A program made the position numbers and the translations under genes. 64,000 nucleotides of DNA from Sphingomonadaceae bacterium. Lineage in GTDB: Bacteria > Pseudomonadota > Alphaproteobacteria > Sphingomonadales > Sphingomonadaceae. Below, one piece after another: positions 24,444-33,197 of the stretch (the stretch's first letter is position 1; each line of letters starts with the position of its first letter). The notes below the pieces were generated by a model. That model searched no databases. It worked only from the letters and a program-made list of their open reading frames with translations, and had not been told where the DNA came from. The DNA lies in contig JACKKZ010000007.1 in NCBI GenBank assembly GCA_024236195.1, forward strand, positions 58,968-122,967, read 5' to 3'.

Positions 24444-25469
24444 ATGTCAATGCGGATCGAATCTGTCATAAAGGCCCTTGCGGACCCGACCCGGCTGAGG
24501 ATCATGCGCCTGCTTTCCACCATGGAACTGGCGGTGGGCGAGCTGGCGCATGTGCTGGGGCAGAGCCAGCCGCGCGTTTCCCGCCATATTGCGATCCTCT
24601 GCGATGCCGGGCTGGCCGAGCGCCGCCGCGAAGGGAGCTGGGTGTTCCTGCGCCAGGCGATCAGCGAACGCGGCGCTGTTTCGCTCGAACGCGAAGTGGC
24701 GCGGATGCTGGCTGCCGGTGAGCAGGATGATCCCGTCTTTGCCGATCTTTGTGTTGCCGACCGTCGCCACCTTGCCGAAATTCGCGCAACGCGGGAGCGC
24801 CATGCTGCCGATTACTTTGCACGACATGCTGAAGAGTGGGACAGTTTGCGCGCCATGCTCGCGCCAGCTGAACAGGTAGAGGCCGCACTGGTCGAGGCGC
24901 TGGGTGAGGGTGGTTTGGGCCAATTGCTCGACATTGGCACGGGTACCGGGCGGATCGCCGAATTGCTGGCGCCTCAGGCTGACCATGTCGTCGCGCTCGA
25001 CAAGAGCCCGGAAATGCTGCGGCTGGCGCGCGCGCGCCTACAGGCTTTGCCCGCCACATCGGTGGAGCTGGTGCAGGGCGATTTCTCTGCTTTGCCGCTG
25101 CATGATGAAAGCTTCGACACAATCATCATCCACCAGGTGCTGCATTATGCGCAGGAACCCGCCTACGCGCTGGGTGAAGCGGCGCGGGTGTGCCGTGCAG
25201 GCGGCCAGATCGCAATTGTCGACCTCGCCGCGCATGGCCGCGAAGAACTGCGCGACCGCCATGCCCATGCAAGGCTCGGTTTTTCGGACGAGCAGGTAGA
25301 ATCCATGCTCTCGACACACGGCTTCAAACCCACCGGCACCCGTACGCTGAGCGATGGCGAATTGCCGGTAAAGGTGTGGACCGCCACCCGCATCGCCAAT
25401 CCCGTGACCACGCTGGAGCCGGGCGTTCGTCGCGCATCGGCCACTCCCACCACAGCCAAGGCCAATTGA
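24444..25469 (+). CDS. ArsR-family regulator fused to a SAM methyltransferase domain
   Basis: This 341-residue protein has an ArsR winged-helix domain (about 1-95, ADPTRLRIMRLL and SQPRVSRHIAILCDAGL) and a class I methyltransferase domain (about 130-310, with the SAM loop LLDIGTGTGRIAELL). It is immediately followed by metF and the metH genes, so it probably controls this operon by sensing SAM or S-adenosylhomocysteine. No cysteine-rich metal site of the arsenic-sensing kind is seen. The start has no ribosome binding site and may be read leaderless. SahR-like function is an inference. Confidence 0.87.
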   Translation: MSMRIESVIKALADPTRLRIMRLLSTMELAVGELAHVLGQSQPRVSRHIAILCDAGLAERRREGSWVFLRQAISERGAVSLEREVARMLAAGEQDDPVFADLCVADRRHLAEIRATRERHAADYFARHAEEWDSLRAMLAPAEQVEAALVEALGEGGLGQLLDIGTGTGRIAELLAPQADHVVALDKSPEMLRLARARLQALPATSVELVQGDFSALPLHDESFDTIIIHQVLHYAQEPAYALGEAARVCRAGGQIAIVDLAAHGREELRDRHAHARLGFSDEQVESMLSTHGFKPTGTRTLSDGELPVKVWTATRIANPVTTLEPGVRRASATPTTAKAN

Positions 25470-26411
25470 ATGACCCAGCCGCTCTATCCCCACCAGTCAC
25501 TGCGCTTCGCTGACACCCCGCTCTTCGCCGGGCTGCCGGGGGACATCAACGTGTCCTTTGAATTCTTCCCGCCCAAGAGCGCGGATGGCGAAGACAAGGT
25601 GCTCGAAGTCGTGCGTTCGGTCGCGCGGTTGCGGCCCGATTTCGTCTCGCTCACCTATGGCGCGGGCGGCTCGACCAAGGAACGCAGCTGGTCGCTCGCG
25701 GGTCGCATGAAAGCCGAAGTCGATGTGCCGGTGGCTGCGCATCTCACTTGCGTGGGCGCGAGCAAGGATGAAACGCACCGCGTGGCGGAAGAGTTCTGGG
25801 AGGCCGGCATCCGCCATATCGTCGCCCTGCGCGGCGATGGGGGTGAACCGGGCAGTGCCTTCACCCCGCATCCCGATGGTTATGCCAATGCTGCCGAACT
25901 GGTCGAAGGACTCAAGAAGCGTTTCCCCTTCGAGATTTCTGTCGCTGCCTATCCCGAAGTGCATCCCGATGCGGTGAGCCCGGAGGCTGACCTCGACAAT
26001 TTGAAGCGCAAGCTGGATGCGGGCGCGGACCGTGCGATCACGCAATTCTTCTTCTCGTCTGACAGCTTCTTCCGCTTCCGCGACCGCGCAGCGGCGGCGG
26101 GGATCGACAAACCTATCGTTCCGGGCATCCTCCCGATCAGCAACCTCGCCCGGACGAAGAGCTTTGCGGCGGCCTGCGGGGCGGATTTGCCAGAATGGAT
26201 GGAAAGCCTGTTCGAAGGGCTGGATGACCATCCCGGCACGCGCGAACTGGTCGCCGCCACGGTTACCGCTGAATTCTGCCGTCGCCTTTATGCGGAGCGG
26301 GTGCGCGAATTCCATTTCTACACCCTCAACCGCGCCGAGCTGTCCTATGCGACCTGCCACATGCTTGGCCTCCGCCCCAAGGGCGCACATTCGATGGAGC
26401 AAGCCGCATGA
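25470..26411 (+). CDS. metF: 5,10-methylenetetrahydrofolate reductase MetF
   Basis: This 313-residue flavoenzyme makes 5-methyltetrahydrofolate for MetH. Family segments are FEFFPPKS near the start, LTYGAGGST, HLTCVGAS, ALRGDGG and the substrate-binding VPGILPISN. The ATG directly follows the regulator's stop. Its own stop overlaps the next gene as ATGA. It thus sits in the order regulator, methyl-folate maker, methyl transferase. Confidence 0.95.
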   Translation: MTQPLYPHQSLRFADTPLFAGLPGDINVSFEFFPPKSADGEDKVLEVVRSVARLRPDFVSLTYGAGGSTKERSWSLAGRMKAEVDVPVAAHLTCVGASKDETHRVAEEFWEAGIRHIVALRGDGGEPGSAFTPHPDGYANAAELVEGLKKRFPFEISVAAYPEVHPDAVSPEADLDNLKRKLDAGADRAITQFFFSSDSFFRFRDRAAAAGIDKPIVPGILPISNLARTKSFAAACGADLPEWMESLFEGLDDHPGTRELVAATVTAEFCRRLYAERVREFHFYTLNRAELSYATCHMLGLRPKGAHSMEQAA

Positions 26412-27454
26412 GCGCGCGCGAAACATTCCTGGCCGAAGCCGCCAAGCGCATCCTGATTTTTGACGGGGCCTTCGGTACCCAAATCCAGGATCGCAAATTG
26501 AGCGAAGAGGATTTCGCAGGGGAGCTCGCTCTGGGCCATGACCAGAAGGGCAATAACGATATCCTCGCGCTTACCCGCCAGGATGTGATTGCCGATGTCA
26601 CCCGCGCCTATTTCAATGCCGGCTCGGATCTTGTCTCGACCAACACTTTCTCCGCCAACCGCATCAGCCAGGCTGACTATGGCGCCGAAGGGCTGGTGCG
26701 CGAGATCAACATTGCCGCGGCGCGCATTGCCCGCGAAGTGGCGGATGAATTCGCTGCCAAGGATGGTCGCCCCCGTTTTGTGGCGGGTGCCATTGGCCCG
26801 ACCAACAAGACGCTCAGCCTCTCGCCTGATGTGGAAGACCCAGGCTTCCGCGAGATCGACTTCGATTTCCTGGCAGAGGTTTACCGCGAACAGGCCGCTG
26901 CCTTGCTGGAGGGCGGGGCGGATTTCATCCTTGTCGAAACCATCTTCGACACGCTCAATGCCAAGGCTGCCGTGCATGCCGTGCTGCAATTGCAGGAGGA
27001 GCTCGGCCGCGACATCCCGATCATGCTGTCGATGACGTTGACGGATCTATCGGGCCGCAACCTGTCGGGCCACACGGTTGAAGCTTTCTGGTATTCGGTG
27101 CGCCATGCCAAACCGCTGACCGTGGGGCTCAACTGTTCCTTCGGCGCGGACCAGCTGCGCCCGCACATCCAGCTGCTCAGCCGGATCGCGGATTGCCCCA
27201 TCCTTGCTTACCCCAATGCGGGCCTGCCTAATGAGCTCGGCGAATATGACGAGCTGCCCGAAACCACCGCGCGCCACCTGCAGGATTGGGCTCAGAACGG
27301 GACTGTCAACGCGCTGGGCGGCTGCTGCGGCTCCACGCCAGAGCATATCGCGGCGATTGCCAAGGCGGTGGCAGGCCTCGCACCGCGGACCCTGCCGCAT
27401 CCTCCGGTGGCGACACGGCTGGCTGGGCTCGAACCTTTTACGATGGCGGCATGA
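26408..27454 (+). CDS. metH: MetH part 1, homocysteine S-methyltransferase domain
   Basis: This 348-residue protein equals the N-terminal homocysteine-binding module of cobalamin-dependent methionine synthase. The zinc-binding cysteines are visible: one in GLNCSFGA and two in GGCCGSTPEH. The opening IFDGAFGTQIQ is typical. Full MetH proteins are about 1200 residues; here this module is a separate gene, as I recall for some other alphaproteobacteria such as Caulobacter. It overlaps metF by four bases. Confidence 0.93.
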   Translation: MSARETFLAEAAKRILIFDGAFGTQIQDRKLSEEDFAGELALGHDQKGNNDILALTRQDVIADVTRAYFNAGSDLVSTNTFSANRISQADYGAEGLVREINIAAARIAREVADEFAAKDGRPRFVAGAIGPTNKTLSLSPDVEDPGFREIDFDFLAEVYREQAAALLEGGADFILVETIFDTLNAKAAVHAVLQLQEELGRDIPIMLSMTLTDLSGRNLSGHTVEAFWYSVRHAKPLTVGLNCSFGADQLRPHIQLLSRIADCPILAYPNAGLPNELGEYDELPETTARHLQDWAQNGTVNALGGCCGSTPEHIAAIAKAVAGLAPRTLPHPPVATRLAGLEPFTMAA

Positions 27455-27463
27455 CCTTATTCT

Positions 27464-27550
27464 CCCCCCTCCCCTTCAGGGGGGGCTGAAATGAACCACC
27501 GCCGATCGACTGACATTCCCCACCCCAACCCCTCCCCTGAAGGGGAGGGG
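27464..27550. repeat. CCCCTCCCC / GGGGAGGGG palindromic repeats
   Basis: Between the two metH genes, 27529-27550 is a perfect palindrome (CCCCTCCCCT, GA, then its complement). A degenerate copy (CCCCCTCCCCTTCAGGGG...) lies at 27464-27486. This kind of repeat is common between genes in sphingomonads. Confidence 0.7.
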
Positions 27551-27564
27551 CTTGAGAAGAGACT

Positions 27565-30211
27565 ATGACTACCGAAACCACTCTTAGCGGCTCGCAATTC
27601 GTCAATATTGGCGAGCGCACCAACGTCACCGGCTCGGCGGCGTTCAAGAAGCTCATCATGGCGGACGATTATGCCGCTGCCGTGGAAGTCGCGCGCCAGC
27701 AGGTGGAAAACGGCGCGCAGATCATCGACGTCAACATGGACGAAGGCCTGCTTGACGCGACGCTGGCGATGACCACCTTCCTCAAGCTCATCATGGCCGA
27801 ACCCGATATCGCGCGGGTGCCGGTGATGATTGACAGCTCCAAGTGGGAAGTGATCGAGGCGGGGCTGAAATGCGTTTCCGGCAAGCCCATCGTCAATTCG
27901 ATCAGCATGAAGGAAGGCGAAGCGCCCTTCCTTGAGCAGGCGCGCAAATGCATGGCCTACGGCGCGGCCGTGGTGGTCATGGCTTTTGATGAAACGGGGC
28001 AGGCAGACACGAAGCAGCGCAAGGTCGAAATTTGCGAACGCGCTTACAAGCTGCTGACAGGCATCGGTTTTCCGCCCGAAGACATCATCTTCGATCCCAA
28101 TATCTTCGCCGTGGCGACAGGGATCGAGGAACATGATCGTTATGCCCTCGATTTCATCGAGGCGGTGCGCGAGATCAAGGCGCGCTGCCCGCATGTCCAT
28201 TGTTCGGGCGGGCTTTCCAATCTCTCCTTCAGCTTCCGCGGTAACGAGATCGTGCGCCGCGCAATGCATTCCGTGTTCCTCTATCATGCCATTCCGGCCG
28301 GGCTCGACATGGCGATCGTCAATGCCGGACAGCTTGACGTTTACGACCAGATCGAACCTGCGCTGCGCGAAGCCTGCGAGGATGTGATCCTGATGCGCCG
28401 CCCCGGCGTGGGCGCGGATGGCAAATCCTCCACCGAACGGCTGATTGAGCTGGCGGAAAGCTACAAGGGGCAGGACAAGGCCGCTGAAAAGGCGGCAGAG
28501 GAATGGCGCGGCTGGGAACCGGTCCGGCGGCTGGAACATGCGCTGGTCAAGGGGATCGATGCGCATATCGTCGCGGATACGGAAGAAATGCGGCTGGCCG
28601 TGGCGGCTGCGGGCGGACGCCCGATCGAGGTGATCGAAGGTCCGCTGATGCAGGGCATGAACACGGTGGGCGACCTGTTCGGGTCCGGCAAGATGTTCCT
28701 GCCGCAGGTGGTGAAGAGCGCGCGTGTGATGAAGAAGGCGGTAGCGCATCTCATCCCCTTCATCGAAGCCGAAAAGGAAGCGGGGCAAAGCGCCAAGGGC
28801 AAGATCGTGATGGCGACCGTGAAGGGCGACGTGCACGATATTGGCAAGAATATCGTGGGCGTGGTTCTGCAGTGCAACGGGTATGAGGTGATTGACCTTG
28901 GCGTGATGGTGGCCTGGTCGACCATCCTTGAAACCGCGCAAGCCGAAGGCGCGGACATCATCGGCCTGTCGGGCCTCATCACCCCCTCGCTGGACGAGAT
29001 GGTGACGATGGCACAGGAAATGCAGCGCGCCGGGATGGATCTGCCGTTGCTGATCGGCGGGGCGACGACCAGCAAGGTGCATACCGCGCTCAGGATCGAT
29101 CCCGCCTATGACGGACCGGTGATTCACGTACTCGACGCCAGCCGTGCGGTGGGGGTCGCCAGCCAGCTGCTGTCCGACACTTTGCGCGATGGTTTCGTGG
29201 AAGAGGTCGCGGCGGATTACGAGCAATCCGCGATGTGCGCGGGAAGGCAAGACCGCCAGCGTGCTGCTGACGCTGGAGGAAGCGCGCGCCAATGGCTTTG
29301 CCTGTGACTATTCGGACAAACCCGCCCCGCCGCTCCATCCCGGCGTGCATGTGTTCGAGGAATGGGATTTGGCCGATCTGGTCGATCACTTCGACTGGAC
29401 GCCCTTCTTCCGCGCATGGGAACTGGCGGGGACTTTCCCGGCGATCCTGGAAGACGAGGTGGTCGGTGAGAGTGCAACCCAGCTCTACAAGGATGCGAGG
29501 GCGATGCTCGACAAGATCGTCAGTGAGAAATGGCTGACCGCGCGCGGCGTCTGCGGCTTCTGGCCCTGCGCGCGCGATGGTGACGATGTGACCATCCACC
29601 GCGTCCGCCGCGAAGAGCATGTGCTGCTGCCGTTCCTGCGCCAGCAAGTGCGCAAGAGCCGCGACCGTGCCAATTATTGCCTCGCCGATTTCATCGACCC
29701 GGCGGGCGACTGGATCGGCGGCTTTGCTGTCGGCATCCACGGGATCGAGCCGCATATTGAGCGCTTCCGCGCCGATCATGACGATTATAACGACATATTG
29801 CTCAAGGCGCTGGCGGATCGCTTCGCTGAAGCCTTTGCCGAGCGGCTGCACAAACATGTCCGCACCGATCTGTGGGGTTACGCTCCGGGTGAACAGCTGA
29901 CCAATGAGGCGCTGATCAAGGAAGAATATCGCGGTATCCGCCCGGCTCCGGGCTATCCCGCCTGTCCTGATCATTCGCTCAAGCCGAAGCTGTTTGAACT
30001 GCTCGAAGCGGAAACAAATGCCGGGCTGGAACTGACGGAAAGCTTCGCCATGCTGCCCACGGCAGCGGTGAGCGGCTTCTACTTCGCCCATCCGCAGGCT
30101 GAATATTTCGGGGTTGCGCGGATCGGGCGCGACCAGCTGGAAGATTATGCCGCCCGCCGCGGCGAGCCGGTGGAACAGGTGGAACGATGGGTCCGGCCCA
30201 ACCTCGACTAA
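27565..30211 (+). pseudogene. metH: MetH part 2 (pterin, B12 and SAM-activation domains), frameshifted
   Basis: The gene carries the methyl-folate domain (SQFVNIGERTNVTGS), the cobalamin domain with the DVHDIGKNIVG motif that supplies the cobalt-ligand histidine, and the C-terminal SAM reactivation domain. The first frame reads well to about 29235 (EEVAADYEQ) and then turns to nonsense, stopping at 29307. The reactivation domain resumes in another frame at about 29240 (EGKTASVLLTLEEARANG) and runs to 30211. Two missing bases between about 29230 and 29260 would restore one protein of about 880 residues. The rest is intact, so this is either a recent mutation or a sequence error. Confidence 0.82.
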
Positions 30212-31134
30212 GCGCGCTGCCGCCGGGGCGGCTGGTCTGGGCGGGGTCGCTGGTGCTGCTTGCAGCCTATGCTGCCCTGTGGGTGCTGGTCCCATGGGAT
30301 GCAGGCCTGTTGCAGCAATTGTGGTTCCTGCCCGGTGTGGGTGTGGTCGGCGCGATCATTGCAAATACCTCCGGAACGGGGGGCGGGGTGGTGTTCGTCC
30401 CGGCTTTCAACGCCTTGCGCGAGCATGGGGTGATGGCGCTGGACCCACTGCAGATTGTCGCGGTCTCCATGGGGATACAGGCTTTTGGCATGACCATGGG
30501 CAGCCTGCGCTGGGTTGATCGGCTGTTCCACCAGCCTGTTGCGCAGCTGGGTTCGCTCGATGCGCCGGTGCGCCCGCGTGATTTTCTCGTGGTGTCTGTC
30601 GGCGTGTTGCTGCTTTCCCTGCCAGCGATGCTGGTGACCCAGCGTCTTGCAGTGCTGGACCCGCAAGACCTGCTGCTTGGTTACAAGACGTTCTCGATCC
30701 TGCTGGGTCTTGCGCTGATCATCACCACCTGGACGGTCAACCGGACGCGGCCAGAGCTGGATCGCCTGCACCGCGTTGACCTGCTGGTGTTGTTGCTGCT
30801 GGCGATACCCGGCGGCTACATAACCGCGTTGTTCTCGGTCGGGATCGGGGAGCTGGTCGCGCTCTACCTGTTTATCCGCCATTACCCGATCCTGCTTTGC
30901 ACCGGCACGGCCTGCGTCATATCCGCTGCCAGCATGATCCTGGGCAGCATCTGGCATGTCGATGCGGGCACAATCCAGTGGGAGGTGGTGTTGTTGGCGG
31001 CGCCCGCTGCCGTTTTGGGCGGCTTCCTTGCGCGCCCGATTGCCATCGGGCTCGGTGCGCGCAGGCTCAAGACGCTGGTTGGTGGATGGATTGTCCTCTC
31101 CGCATTCTACCTTGTCTGGCTCAACGCATCGTGA
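30187..31134 (+). CDS. TauE/SafE (TSUP) family membrane exporter
   Basis: This 315-residue protein has about eight membrane segments and the TSUP glycine-rich motif (IIANTSGTGGGVVFVPAF) in the first half, repeated weakly in the second (GYITALFSVGIGELVAL). The family exports sulfite, sulfoacetate and related anions. It overlaps the metH end by 25 bases, so it likely belongs to the methionine operon. A link to sulfur balance is an inference; the substrate is not determined. Confidence 0.85.
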   Translation: MGPAQPRLSALPPGRLVWAGSLVLLAAYAALWVLVPWDAGLLQQLWFLPGVGVVGAIIANTSGTGGGVVFVPAFNALREHGVMALDPLQIVAVSMGIQAFGMTMGSLRWVDRLFHQPVAQLGSLDAPVRPRDFLVVSVGVLLLSLPAMLVTQRLAVLDPQDLLLGYKTFSILLGLALIITTWTVNRTRPELDRLHRVDLLVLLLLAIPGGYITALFSVGIGELVALYLFIRHYPILLCTGTACVISAASMILGSIWHVDAGTIQWEVVLLAAPAAVLGGFLARPIAIGLGARRLKTLVGGWIVLSAFYLVWLNAS

Positions 31135-31344
31135 GTTGGCAGGGCCAGCCTTTACTTCTCATATGCGAAGAATTCGCTGGGCTGGCGAATGCGACGACAT
31201 TGGTGTGAAAGGCCCGGATCGCATGGCTTTCCTATCCACAAATACAGGGCCAATCGAGCAAATTTCTTTCACATATACGATTGACCTTTCCTGCGAATCC
31301 GGCGATTTTGCAGAGGTCGCCGGGATCCTTGGGTTCCGGCCCCA

Positions 31345-31530
31345 GCGTGGGAGAGACCCTGTGTTTGCGAAAGGCACAGGGCGCCGAAGGAGCAACCGCC
31401 CCGGAAACTCTCAGGCAGCGAGGACCGCGTTGGGGGATCGACACTCTGGAAAGCGCTGGCCCTTGCGTCAGCCACCGAAGGAGAAAGCCGGGTATTCGAC
31501 CCATCCGGCCAAGCTCTCAGGTATCCCGAC
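31345..31530 (+). promoter_or_regulatory. Tandem glycine riboswitch
   Basis: Two glycine aptamers lie in a row ahead of gcvT. The first has GGAGAGACC near 31350, GCCGAAGGAGCAA and GGAAACTCTCAGGCA (31402-31416). The second has ACACTCTGGAAAGCGC, CACCGAAGGAGAAAGCC and AAGCTCTCAGGTATCCCGACAGAGG. These match the conserved cores of the gcvT RNA. It would turn the glycine cleavage operon on when glycine is high. The 210 bases before it hold no gene and should contain the promoter. Confidence 0.95.
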
Positions 31531-31534
31531 AGAG

Positions 31535-31579
31535 GGGGCGGCGGTGAAGGTGTTCGACCCCTCCGAGCATCGCCGCCCC
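31535..31579 (+). promoter_or_regulatory. Hairpin of the riboswitch expression platform
   Basis: A 12-pair stem (31535-31546 with 31568-31579, one G-T pair) directly follows the second aptamer. No thymine run follows. Its loop contains CTCC, which could pair with GGAG of the gcvT binding site at 31587-31590. Control of translation rather than termination is suggested. Confidence 0.5.
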
Positions 31580-31596
31580 GACTTGGGGAGTATCTG

Positions 31597-32733
31597 GTGA
31601 GCGAAACTGTAGCCCAGGACGAAGTCGAAGAGCGCGCACCCGAAGCGTTGCCGCTCGACGCATGGAATCGCGCGCGGGGTGCGCGGATGGTGCCCTTTGC
31701 CGGTTACGAAATGCCGATCCAGTATGAAGGGATCGTGGCGGAGCATAACTGGACGCGCAGCTCCGCCAGCCTGTTTGACGTCAGCCATATGGGGCAGCTC
31801 TCGGTCTCAGGCGATGCAGCGGTGCTGGCGCTGGAGGCCTTGCTGCCGGGCGATATTGCCGGGCTGGGCGAAGGGCAGATGCGTTATTCCATGCTGCTCG
31901 ACGAGCAGGGCGGCATCCTCGATGATCTGATCGTTACCCATGCCGGGCCGCATTATGCGCTGGTGGTCAACGGCGCGATGAAGTGGGACGATATCGCCCA
32001 TCTGCGCGAGCATTTGCCCGACGAAGTCACCCTGACCCATCAAGACGAGCAGGCTTTGTTCGCCCTGCAAGGCCCGCTGGCGGCCACAGCATTGGAGGCG
32101 ATTGTGCCGGGCGTGTCTGAGCTCACTTTCATGACCGCGGGCCTGTTTGACTGGGGCGGCGTCCCGCTGTGGACCAGCCGTTCCGGCTATACAGGTGAGG
32201 ACGGATATGAAATTTCCGTGCCTGCTGAACTGGCGGACAGGCTGGCCGATGCGCTGCTGTCTGACACGCGGGTAAAACCTGCCGGCCTTGGTGCGCGTGA
32301 CAGCTTGCGTCTGGAGGCGGGCCTGCCGCTTTACGGGCATGACCTGACGACCGAAACAGACCCTGTATCCGCCGGGCTGCTCTTCGCGCTCAGCAAGAAC
32401 CGCCGACAAAGCGGCGGCTGGATGGGGCATGATGCGGTGGCGCAAGTGCTCGCCAATGGCCCGGCCACTAAGCGCATCGGCCTGTCGCTGGAAGGCCGCT
32501 TGCCTGCCCGCGAAGGGGCGGAGGTGTTTGCGGGCGCGGAGAAAGTCGGCACCGTCACCAGTGGCGGCTTCTCGCCCACGCTCGGCCACCCGATTGCCAT
32601 GGCCTATGTCAGCGCCGCGCATGCCGCGCCGGATACGCCGCTTGAGATTGAAGTCCGGGGCAAACGCCTGCCTGCACAGGTGGTCAAAGTGCCCTTCGTC
32701 CCCCACCGCTATCACCGCAAGGGAGCTGCCTGA
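31597..32733 (+). CDS. gcvT: Glycine cleavage T protein, aminomethyltransferase
   Basis: This 378-residue enzyme moves the methylene carbon of glycine from lipoyl-H protein to tetrahydrofolate and frees ammonia. Family segments are MVPFAGYEMPIQY, LFDVSHMGQ, RSGYTGEDGYE and LGARDSLRLEAGLPLYGHD. It starts with GTG at 31597 behind GGGGAG. Its stop overlaps gcvH as TGATG. It is the first gene of gcvT-gcvH-gcvPA-gcvPB under the glycine riboswitch. Confidence 0.95.
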   Translation: MSETVAQDEVEERAPEALPLDAWNRARGARMVPFAGYEMPIQYEGIVAEHNWTRSSASLFDVSHMGQLSVSGDAAVLALEALLPGDIAGLGEGQMRYSMLLDEQGGILDDLIVTHAGPHYALVVNGAMKWDDIAHLREHLPDEVTLTHQDEQALFALQGPLAATALEAIVPGVSELTFMTAGLFDWGGVPLWTSRSGYTGEDGYEISVPAELADRLADALLSDTRVKPAGLGARDSLRLEAGLPLYGHDLTTETDPVSAGLLFALSKNRRQSGGWMGHDAVAQVLANGPATKRIGLSLEGRLPAREGAEVFAGAEKVGTVTSGGFSPTLGHPIAMAYVSAAHAAPDTPLEIEVRGKRLPAQVVKVPFVPHRYHRKGAA

Positions 32734-33104
32734 TGGCCCGTCTCTACACTGAAGACCACGAATGGATTGAACTGGAAGGCGAGGTCGCGACCGTCGGCAT
32801 CACCGATTATGCGCAAGGCCAGCTGGGCGATATCGTCTTCGTCGAAGTGCCTGACACCGGCGCGGAACTGACCAAGGGCGGAGACGCCGCCGTGGTGGAA
32901 AGCGTGAAGGCCGCCAGCGATGTTTATTCGCCGGTCTCCGGCACTGTCACCGAAGGCAACGCCGCGCTGGAAGAAGACCCCGCACTGGTCAATTCCGACC
33001 CCGAAGGCGAAGGCTGGTTCTTCAAACTCACCGTCTCCGACACAGGTGAGCTGGACGGGCTGATGGATGCCAAGGCCTATGCGGCGTTTGTGGACGGGCT
33101 CTAA
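32733..33104 (+). CDS. gcvH: Glycine cleavage H protein
   Basis: This 123-residue lipoyl carrier shuttles the aminomethyl group between the P, T and L proteins. The lipoylated lysine is K59 in VVESVKAASD, within the usual biotinyl-lipoyl fold. Length matches the family. The next gene is 93 bases away across a palindromic repeat, the only real gap in the operon. Confidence 0.97.
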   Translation: MARLYTEDHEWIELEGEVATVGITDYAQGQLGDIVFVEVPDTGAELTKGGDAAVVESVKAASDVYSPVSGTVTEGNAALEEDPALVNSDPEGEGWFFKLTVSDTGELDGLMDAKAYAAFVDGL

Positions 33105-33106
33105 AC

Positions 33107-33187
33107 CGTCATCCCGGCGAAAGCCGGGATCGCTGTCCGCCTGGTCGGACATAACTGGAACCGATCCCAGCTTTCGCTGGGATGACG
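33107..33187. repeat. 81-base palindromic repeat element
   Basis: The ends CGTCATCCC (33107) and GGGATGACG (to 33187) are inverted. Inside are stems ATCCCGGC-GAAA-GCCGGGAT (33111-33130), TGTCCG/CGGACA, and ATCCCAGC-TTTC-GCTGGGAT (33164-33183). It has the look of a REP/MITE-like dispersed repeat and splits the gcv operon. Confidence 0.8.
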
Positions 33188-33197
33188 AGGTGGCAAA

